DNA of 10,342 nucleotides from positions 1-10,342 of the forward strand of contig CAAGJS010000130.1 in the NCBI GenBank assembly GCA_900770275.1, read 5' to 3'. Positions 4,968 through 10,342 of the stretch are shown here, one piece after another (positions within the stretch are counted from its first letter, which is position 1; every line of letters begins with the position of its first letter). The notes under the pieces are model-generated. The model saw nothing but the letters and a program-made list of their open reading frames with translations. It did not search any database and was not told the DNA's origin. This stretch comes from Erysipelotrichaceae bacterium (GTDB taxonomy: Bacteria > Bacillota_I > Bacilli_A > Erysipelotrichales > Erysipelotrichaceae). The position numbers were made by a program, and so were the translations under genes.

Positions 4968-7900
4968 ATGAAGAACAAAGAATTTAAGAGATTATTTACG
5001 GGATTAATTGCGGCAGGGTTGTGCTTTGCTGCTCCAAATGGAACACTGGGAATCTCAGCATTCGCTGAAGAAATCGGCGGCGATATTCAAGAAACAAGTA
5101 CCGGATCATCTGATTCACCGGACGCTCCAACGGATCCTGTTGATGAGACAGAGACGCAGGAATCTGAAGTTTCGCAGACAGATGAGAAGCCGGAAAAAGA
5201 TGATGATTCACAAACAGATGCACAGGTAAATGAGATCGAACACAGTGACGATGAGGCTGCGGATACCGACAGCAATGAAAATACTGTCCCGGTAGTGACG
5301 GCGGCTCAGGCACCGGTTCCTGCAGCGGCAAGCGAGCCGGATGGTCCTTTCTGGATCAATGACGATACTTCGATTTCCTATACGACGCTTTCTGAAGCGG
5401 TGAATGCGGCTGCGGATGGCAGTGTTGTTCATATGCGTGGCGAGCTTGATGCAGAGGCAGTAAGCGGAGCTGTAGTGAGCAAGAACATCACGCTGGATGT
5501 AGCAGCGGACACAACGATTACCGGTACGGGAAACGAAAACGGCTTTACGCTGGGTCACGGCTCGAAACTGCAGACGGCTGAAGGCGCAACACTCACGATG
5601 ACCGGCTTTAGTACCGCACTTACGGTCGATACAGGTGCGGTTATGACGGACGGCACCTATGTCTTTACTGACGTCAATACGGGTATCAACCTGAAAGGCA
5701 CAATGCGTGGTTCGGATGTGAGTGGTTCGGATCAGTTACGCGTGAAGGTTACGGTGACTGCAAAGCCCGGAGCGGCTGGCATAGAAACGACAGGCACTGA
5801 CTTAAAGTTTGATCATGTGTCGCTCGTCTGGAATGGAGGTAATAATCAGGATTACTCTAAGTGTAGTCTGTACGCAAAAAATTCGGACATCATAATCAAT
5901 AATGTGTGGCTGGATTACAAGAATGGCCAACCTTTAAACCTGTATCAATGTAACGTTCAGATCAGTGGAAAATTTTCTGGGAGCAATAATGGATTTGTTC
6001 TGCTTGTAGAAACCAACTGCAGTGCAGAAATTAGTGAATCGTCTGTGGTTGTGAAGATGTCCCGGGTTAACGTGGTTGGTGAACTGAAAATCGATAACTC
6101 TACATTCACTGTTATGAACAGTGATTCCGGCGGATTCAACATTAATTATGGGGGCACACTTCGCGTAAATAATTCCAAACTGAAAGCAGATCATGTTGAT
6201 GGAGCTTTTATTGTGGCTGGATGGCGTGAGACATCCAATCTGTATATTGACGGCTCTTCTGTAATCGAGACGGCCGGAAGTTCTTCCGCGGATTCTATTG
6301 GTGTTAATGGTTCGTTCGTTGTGACAGGCGGATCCTATAAAGTTGACGAAAACCAGCTCACCCGGGATGACCTGATCCCGACGAACGGTGAATCCAATGG
6401 CAATGAAAAGCTGACACTTTTCCATCTGGCAGATCCGTCGGTTTCCAGCATTTCCATGATAAATGCCAACGGCGCAGCTTATCCGTATCCGGTAACACAG
6501 GCAAATGAAGACGGTCAGAAGCGCGTATGGGGCCCGAAGGCGTCAGTGGTGTTCAGACTGAACAACGGCAATGCCACATTTGCCGACGGAACGACGGCGG
6601 ACAAGAATGGTACGACGATCCGCGGTAATTCCCTGAACTTTGTGAAGGGTAATACGGATCCGGGCACACCGGTCAGTAAGGACAAGTTCCTTGGATGGTT
6701 TTATAAAGACAGCCAAGGCACAGAGCATCCGTTTACGATGGATACGGCTCTGACCGGCAATACCGAAGTTTATGCCAAGTGGAACAACATCAGCATTGTG
6801 TACCATAACGGCGAGGGACAGTCATACATTCAGAGCGCACAGCCGGGCCAGACGGAAATGGCGGTCATCGGCTATTCGGATATTGTGAACCGCAGTTCGG
6901 ACTTTGCCGTACAGGGAAAGACATTCGAGTACTGGACCACGGCAGAGGACGGAACGGGCACACAGTACAAAAAGGGCGATGAAATCTCGTTTGAGAACGG
7001 ACAGACGCAGGTTGATCTGTACGCATACTACGGCGCAAAGCAGTACAGCGTCAGATTCTCGGCCAATGGCGGAACATTCAGCGAAAACTCCATTTTCCGC
7101 AATCCCGATTATTTCACGATTGAGACGGACAATTACGGCGGGGAGACGGCGGTTCTCAAGAAGACTGCCACATACGGCCAGACTCTGCACGAACTGACGG
7201 AGGCACTCGGACTTGATTACAATCAACTGAAGCCGGACGCGGATGCGGTGCGGAGCGGTTATAAGCTCTCTGACAAGACATACTGGTCAACCAGTGCGTT
7301 TTCCGGTGAAGTTTCAACGGTTCGCTTTGATGATTACAAACTCTGGATATGGACGATGAGCGGCGAGAATCCGACGATCACGGATGATGTGACCTGGTAT
7401 CTGCAATGGAAACCGACTGTCGATAGCTCCAAACTCAACGGAACCATCACACTCCCGGCTGATATCTGGCACGGCGGCATAGAGAATGGCAGCGATTCCA
7501 CGCGGATTCAGTCGGTCAAGCCGGGTGACACGGTGAACCTGACAGCAGCTGTTGACGTAAAGGAAGTTAAGGAAAAGCTTGAAGCTATCGCGGGAAGCTT
7601 TGATGTCGGCCCGGATGAGTACAGCAGCATCATTATCACAGCGCCAAAGTGCTCCTTCACGGCGACATTTGACATTCCGGAAGGATTTGCGGTTCTGGAT
7701 GAGACGGCCGTTCAGGTGAGCGCCGACGGACTCGGCAGCTGCTTTGACGTGACGAAGACCAATATCAGCGGCCGCAAAATCACTGTGACCTTTGGACTGA
7801 AGAGCGGCATTGACAATTACCAGAAGCTCTACGATGCTGTGAACAGCACCGGGATTAAGACGGCGCTTTCTGAGTCTGAGAACGATACAATCACTTTCAA

Positions 7901-8954
7901 AATTGCTGGACTCATGGTCAATGGTGAGAACAAGTCCGACAGAGATGTCCTTGAAATTGCCGGTGATGTGAGCGGTAATTTTCAGGCGATCGCGACGCTG
8001 GACCGCAATCCGGACGCCACCAGTCAGGGTCAGTCATATTACTTTGCTTTTACGTTCAAGCCTTCCCAGACAGAATCCGGAAAGGACAGCAATGCAGACA
8101 GTATGAATCCGATTTCGATTTCTTACCGCCTGAGTAAGACACAGAACCTCGTTCTTCCGGCTGATGTGAGTGCTCTGGTTGGAACAACAGAAATCACGGA
8201 GCATGATGCTGTGTATCCGGTTAACGTTGGTGATCCGATTGAGTTAGTTGGTGCTCTTGATGTAAGCAGTATCCAGGAACAGCTCGACGATATCGCTAAG
8301 GAACATGGTAATCCGGATGGTATTACACTGACCAATGCTGAAGGGAAACCGGGGGTTGATTTTGGCTTTACGCTCAAGTTGAAGTTCCCGTCAGGAATGA
8401 GTGTTGCGCCGGATGCGGTGGCCGAGGCGGTCGGAGACACCTTTGGCAAAGATGCATTTATGATTAAGAGTGCGAACGTCGATGGGCAGGAGTTAACCGT
8501 TCAGTTCGGGCTTGAAAATCCTTCGGTTGATACGTTTGATGAACTTGCCAGGATTGTCCGTTCGGCTGGACCGGTCATGAAGATACGTCTCAGCGGGCTA
8601 AAGATTACAGGAGCCGGTCAGCAGACGGTTGCCGTCGAATCTTTGGAAGGATACTTCTTCGCAACCGCAAAGAATGGAAATGATTCGACAATGACGTTTA
8701 ACTTCTCCTGGAGCGCCTTACAGTCCACAAAGGGAGAAGGAGGCTTATTCACAGATAATCTTGGCGATGGAAAGGACTTTTCCCAGGATGCTGGTGACAA
8801 CGCGACGATTGGCTTTACGCTGATTGCATCGGAAAAATCCTCGCCTGTACAGCCGTCGAAGTCTGATCAGCCGTCTGCAGCTTCCTCGACAGTCTTCCCG
8901 AAGACATACGCGTTGCCGCATAAGTTTATTCCGCGTACCGGTGCGGAGAATTGA
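4968..8954 (+). CDS. Large secreted surface protein with beta-helix, InlB_B-like repeats and a duplicated C-terminal module
   Basis: A 1328-residue exported protein. Residues 1-33 form a Sec signal peptide (MKNKEFKRL, hydrophobic core, cut after AFA). Residues ~34-121 are a low-complexity acidic linker rich in D, E, S and T. Residues ~125-500 show short repeated strands (ITLDVAADTTITGTG, LKIDNSTFTVMNS) typical of right-handed beta-helix surface proteins. Three InlB_B/Listeria-Bacteroides-like repeats follow: ~524-605 (FLGWFYKD...YAKW), ~608-690 (FEYWTTAEDG...YAYY) and a longer variant at ~693-815 ending WYLQWK. Residues ~823-1059 and ~1060-1290 are two related copies of a module I do not recognise. 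The tail (~1292-1328) is Pro/Ser-rich, contains FPKTY and IPRTG, and stops three residues later without a membrane segment or basic tail. The likely role is adhesion or matrix contact (inference). The ATG at 4968 has only GTGAGG close by, but gives a proper signal peptide. Base composition dips around 5820-6250. Confidence 0.85.
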   Translation: MKNKEFKRLFTGLIAAGLCFAAPNGTLGISAFAEEIGGDIQETSTGSSDSPDAPTDPVDETETQESEVSQTDEKPEKDDDSQTDAQVNEIEHSDDEAADTDSNENTVPVVTAAQAPVPAAASEPDGPFWINDDTSISYTTLSEAVNAAADGSVVHMRGELDAEAVSGAVVSKNITLDVAADTTITGTGNENGFTLGHGSKLQTAEGATLTMTGFSTALTVDTGAVMTDGTYVFTDVNTGINLKGTMRGSDVSGSDQLRVKVTVTAKPGAAGIETTGTDLKFDHVSLVWNGGNNQDYSKCSLYAKNSDIIINNVWLDYKNGQPLNLYQCNVQISGKFSGSNNGFVLLVETNCSAEISESSVVVKMSRVNVVGELKIDNSTFTVMNSDSGGFNINYGGTLRVNNSKLKADHVDGAFIVAGWRETSNLYIDGSSVIETAGSSSADSIGVNGSFVVTGGSYKVDENQLTRDDLIPTNGESNGNEKLTLFHLADPSVSSISMINANGAAYPYPVTQANEDGQKRVWGPKASVVFRLNNGNATFADGTTADKNGTTIRGNSLNFVKGNTDPGTPVSKDKFLGWFYKDSQGTEHPFTMDTALTGNTEVYAKWNNISIVYHNGEGQSYIQSAQPGQTEMAVIGYSDIVNRSSDFAVQGKTFEYWTTAEDGTGTQYKKGDEISFENGQTQVDLYAYYGAKQYSVRFSANGGTFSENSIFRNPDYFTIETDNYGGETAVLKKTATYGQTLHELTEALGLDYNQLKPDADAVRSGYKLSDKTYWSTSAFSGEVSTVRFDDYKLWIWTMSGENPTITDDVTWYLQWKPTVDSSKLNGTITLPADIWHGGIENGSDSTRIQSVKPGDTVNLTAAVDVKEVKEKLEAIAGSFDVGPDEYSSIIITAPKCSFTATFDIPEGFAVLDETAVQVSADGLGSCFDVTKTNISGRKITVTFGLKSGIDNYQKLYDAVNSTGIKTALSESENDTITFKIAGLMVNGENKSDRDVLEIAGDVSGNFQAIATLDRNPDATSQGQSYYFAFTFKPSQTESGKDSNADSMNPISISYRLSKTQNLVLPADVSALVGTTEITEHDAVYPVNVGDPIELVGALDVSSIQEQLDDIAKEHGNPDGITLTNAEGKPGVDFGFTLKLKFPSGMSVAPDAVAEAVGDTFGKDAFMIKSANVDGQELTVQFGLENPSVDTFDELARIVRSAGPVMKIRLSGLKITGAGQQTVAVESLEGYFFATAKNGNDSTMTFNFSWSALQSTKGEGGLFTDNLGDGKDFSQDAGDNATIGFTLIASEKSSPVQPSKSDQPSAASSTVFPKTYALPHKFIPRTGAEN

Positions 8955-8964
8955 TTTGGTATAT

Positions 8965-8991
8965 ATGCAGGCCGCGTGAATGTTCCTGCAT
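8965..8991 (+). repeat. Perfect 7-bp inverted repeat after the large surface protein gene
   Basis: ATGCAGG (8965-8971) faces CCTGCAT (8985-8991) across 13 bases, ten bases past the stop codon. No T tract follows, so it is not a terminator by itself; it could protect the 3' end of the mRNA or be chance. Confidence 0.45.
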
Positions 8992-9033
8992 GGAAATGAA
9001 TTGATACATCACGACCGCCGAAGAGGAGATGAG

Positions 9034-9059
9034 AAACGCTCGCTCTTCAGCGTTTTTTT
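9034..9059 (+). terminator. Rho-independent terminator of the large surface protein gene
   Basis: AAACGCT (9034-9040) pairs with AGCGTTT (9049-9055) across an 8-base loop, followed by a T run to 9059. Confidence 0.8.
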
Positions 9060-9113
9060 ATGGTAATTATCAACAGACGTGTACGTACAGACAACTAAAA
9101 AGAGGTTAGATGA

Positions 9114-9170
9114 ATGAACTGCAATAAGGATGAAGCATATATCTCAAGTTTTGTAGTAGAAATGGCGTAG
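9114..9170 (+). CDS. Possible 18-residue micro-ORF, or a remnant gene start
   Basis: ATG 9114 opens a frame reading MNCNKDEAYISSFVVEMA and stopping at TAG 9168-9170. An AGAGG (9101-9105) stands eight bases before it. The stop falls within the left half of a terminator-like hairpin. It may be a small peptide gene, a leader peptide, or the start of a gene whose remainder was lost. I recognise no family; it could also be chance. Confidence 0.2.
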   Translation: MNCNKDEAYISSFVVEMA

Positions 9171-9205
9171 CCCGCATAATCATGGGACCTGCGCCATTTT
9201 CTCTG
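9160..9205 (+). terminator. Terminator-like hairpin downstream of the micro-ORF
   Basis: AAATGGCG (9160-9167) pairs with CGCCATTT (9192-9199) across a 24-base loop that can itself pair CCC with GGG; TTTTCTCT follows. A second terminator only 100 bases after the previous one suggests that a separate short transcript ends here. Confidence 0.6.
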
Positions 9206-9281
9206 TGTAGTGAAATAGATGATTTTTCTACGTAAGGAATTTTTGGAAATTGGGAAATGCAAAGAAGTGATTGAATGAATA

Positions 9282-9311
9282 TAGACAATAGAGATATTTA
9301 TTCCGTATAAT
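9282..9311 (+). promoter_or_regulatory. Sigma-A promoter of the 280-residue secreted protein gene
   Basis: TAGACA (9282-9287), an 18-bp spacer and a perfect TATAAT (9306-9311). The predicted transcript starts near 9318, leaving a leader of about 45 bases with no obvious structure. Confidence 0.65.
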
Positions 9312-9361
9312 AAAATCGACAACTGGTTTCAACAACAAAACTGCAAGGAGATAATCCAAAG

Positions 9362-10204
9362 ATGAACGTTAAGAACACTATTCTCAAACGCTTTTTTTGC
9401 TACTTGTTACTAATTGTTGTCGGTGCGGGTAGTCTTCAGCCAACGCCGGTACTCGCTGTTGATTCCGGAACTAGTGAAGTGACAGATCAAACGAAAGAAA
9501 CAGAATCGACAGATACCTCTTCTTCCGATGAGACGACCTTGGAAGAGCTTTCCGCTGAGCAAAAGCAGGAAGAAACTGATGCTGAGGAAGACCATGCGAT
9601 GGAACTGCCTTCCCAGCAAGTGAGTGAACAAGGGTCTGTTGAAAGAAATGATGATGGAGAATCTTCCATCACCGAGATGCGGCCAATGGTCAAAAGAGCA
9701 GTTGTTAGTCCCTCAATGGCAGTGGTGACTTATAACTTTTTCAACGAGGATGGGGAACTTCAGTCATCGCAAAGTGTAAAAAATGGCGATATCCTTCTGA
9801 CGCCTGAAGTAAAGGAAGTCGGCGGCAAGTACTTCACTGGTTGGTATACAAAGGATGAAGATGGGAACTTTGGTGGGGGCTTTTCGGGATTTGGAGAAGT
9901 GTCCGGAATCCGTCAAAGTGAGTCAGTCAATCTTTATGCGAAATACAGTGAGGCTGTTCTCCATGTTTATTATCACGATCAATACGGAAGTTTGATTTCG
10001 ACCGAAGAAGTTTTGCCAGATAGTGATATTACAATTCATAATGATGCGCCAGTGATTCAGGTGGAACCCCTGACACAATGCCATGATGGATGGGCGGAAA
10101 AACAGAATGCGGATGCCAGCGAAGCAGTCCCTGGTACTATCCATATCAGTTCAGAGTCCATTCATCTTTATCCAATATTGAAAGAAGCTTCCTGTAACAT
10201 TTAA
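9362..10204 (+). CDS. Secreted protein with acidic linker and InlB_B-like domain, probably a shortened surface protein
   Basis: A 280-residue exported protein. Residues 1-32 are a signal peptide (NVKNTILKRFF, hydrophobic core, cut after VLA). Residues ~33-106 are an acidic D/E/S/T-rich linker much like that of the larger neighbour. Residues ~120-196 resemble an InlB_B-type repeat (VVTYNFFNEDGE, KYFTGWYTKDEDGN, NLYAKYS). Residues ~198-278 begin HVYYHDQYGSLISTEEVLP and end HLYPILKEASCNI. From memory, this order of domains is the N-terminal part of much longer Firmicute wall proteins, in which more repeats follow the ...LYP segment, so this copy is probably truncated; it has no sorting motif and no membrane anchor and would be released. 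The ribosome binding site AAGGAG (9345-9350) is 11 bases before the ATG, somewhat far. The signal-peptide region contains seven T in a row (9392-9398). No terminator follows, so the next gene may share the transcript. Confidence 0.75.
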   Translation: MNVKNTILKRFFCYLLLIVVGAGSLQPTPVLAVDSGTSEVTDQTKETESTDTSSSDETTLEELSAEQKQEETDAEEDHAMELPSQQVSEQGSVERNDDGESSITEMRPMVKRAVVSPSMAVVTYNFFNEDGELQSSQSVKNGDILLTPEVKEVGGKYFTGWYTKDEDGNFGGGFSGFGEVSGIRQSESVNLYAKYSEAVLHVYYHDQYGSLISTEEVLPDSDITIHNDAPVIQVEPLTQCHDGWAEKQNADASEAVPGTIHISSESIHLYPILKEASCNI

Positions 10205-10220
10205 AGTGTGATAGGAAGCT
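10186..10220 (+). repeat. Two-tier hairpin centred on the stop codon of the 280-residue protein gene
   Basis: AGCTTCCT (10186-10193) faces AGGAAGCT (10213-10220) perfectly. Inside, ACATT (10197-10201) faces AGTGT (10205-10209) with one G-T pair, separated by a symmetric 3x3 internal loop. The apical loop is exactly TAA, the stop codon (10202-10204). No T tract follows, so it is not a standard terminator. Confidence 0.65.
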
Positions 10221-10259
10221 GCCAATCACAGGCACGGAGGCTGAGTAAAGAAAAAGAAA

Positions 10260-10320
10260 GTACCTCAGGTACAATTGAATCTGCTGACTGACGGTTAGCT
10301 GAAACAATTGACGGAGGTAC
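10260..10320 (+). promoter_or_regulatory. Long leader hairpin occluding the ribosome binding site of the last gene
   Basis: Three nested stems are visible: GTACCTC (10260-10266) with GAGGTAC (10314-10320); CAATTG (10272-10277) with CAATTG (10305-10310); and GCTGAC (10283-10288) with GTTAGC (10294-10299), the last with one G-T pair and a 5-base loop. The ribosome binding site GGAGG (10313-10317) is mostly inside the outer stem. The left strand can instead form a local hairpin, GTACC (10260-10264) with GGTAC (10268-10272), which would free the site. This looks like a two-state translational control element; its signal is unknown. Confidence 0.6.
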
Positions 10321-10322
10321 AT

Positions 10323-10342
10323 ATGAAGAATAACACAGAAAA
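10323..10342 (+). CDS. Start of a gene cut by the window end
   Basis: ATG 10323 begins MKNNTE and runs off the window. GGAGG (10313-10317) at a spacing of five bases makes it a credible start. The lysine-asparagine start recalls the exported neighbours (MKNKEFKR, MNVKNTIL), so another secreted protein is possible, but only six codons are visible. Its ribosome binding site is held in the hairpin at 10260-10320. Confidence 0.55.

Larger units (their letters stand above)
8955..9361. other. Intergenic region between two surface protein genes
   Basis: About 400 bases hold no gene of normal size. From left to right are an inverted repeat (8965-8991), a terminator (9034-9059), a tiny 18-codon frame (9114-9170) that runs into a second terminator-like hairpin (9160-9200), about 80 AT-rich bases with nothing recognisable, and the promoter of the next gene (9282-9311). 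Confidence 0.6.

Noticed and set aside
5934..6425. Reverse-strand open frame of 163 codons within the large surface gene
   Set aside because: It shows no signal peptide, domain or ribosome binding site, and the forward strand is clearly coding there.
9020..9048. GAAGAG (9020-9025) able to pair with CTCTTC (9043-9048) in the loop of the terminator, suggesting a pseudoknot
   Set aside because: A six-base match in a purine-rich stretch is expected by chance and no regulated gene follows closely.
1..10342. CRISPR arrays, tRNA or rRNA genes, phage or intact transposon
   Set aside because: No spaced repeat array, cloverleaf, rRNA segment, transposase or integrase coding region was seen on either strand.

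Overview
The window looks like a chromosomal segment of a low-to-mid G+C Firmicute, most likely of the Erysipelotrichia, the class close to the Mollicutes. Three things suggest this: strong AGGAGG-type ribosome binding sites with sigma-A promoters, a ribosomal protein L11 with the short Mollicute/Erysipelotrichia-like N-terminal loop, and large Sec-exported surface proteins with Listeria-Bacteroides-type (InlB_B) repeats. This assignment is inference from recalled families; no search was run. All genes read left to right.

Bases 1-1746 hold a small regulated unit. It has the 3' part of a MerR-family regulator with a GyrI-like effector domain, a promoter with the over-long 19-bp spacer typical of MerR activation, and a dehydrogenase of the dihydrodipicolinate reductase / 2,4-diaminopentanoate dehydrogenase type. 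The unit closes with a terminator hairpin, and the sigma-A promoter of the next operon lies partly inside that hairpin.

Bases 1701-2990 are the rplK-rplA operon (L11, L1). Its leader folds into a copy of the L1 binding site, so L1 feedback on translation is expected. A clear terminator follows rplA.

Bases 2991-3362 hold no convincing gene. They carry a 22-bp sequence repeated twice (possible insertion-sequence end remnant), then a promoter and a leader with a terminator-like hairpin just ahead of a MATE-family efflux pump (3363-4781), which has its own terminator.

Bases 4846-10342 form a surface-protein island. A 1328-residue exported protein combines an acidic linker, a probable beta-helix, three InlB_B-like repeats, two copies of a roughly 230-residue module I do not recognise, and a C-terminus with sorting-like motifs but no membrane anchor. 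After a non-coding gap with two terminators comes a 280-residue secreted protein that looks like the N-terminal part of a larger surface protein. The start of a third gene is cut by the window end. Its ribosome binding site lies in one arm of a long, well-formed hairpin, the most intriguing regulatory structure here. I see no CRISPR array, tRNA, rRNA or intact mobile element.
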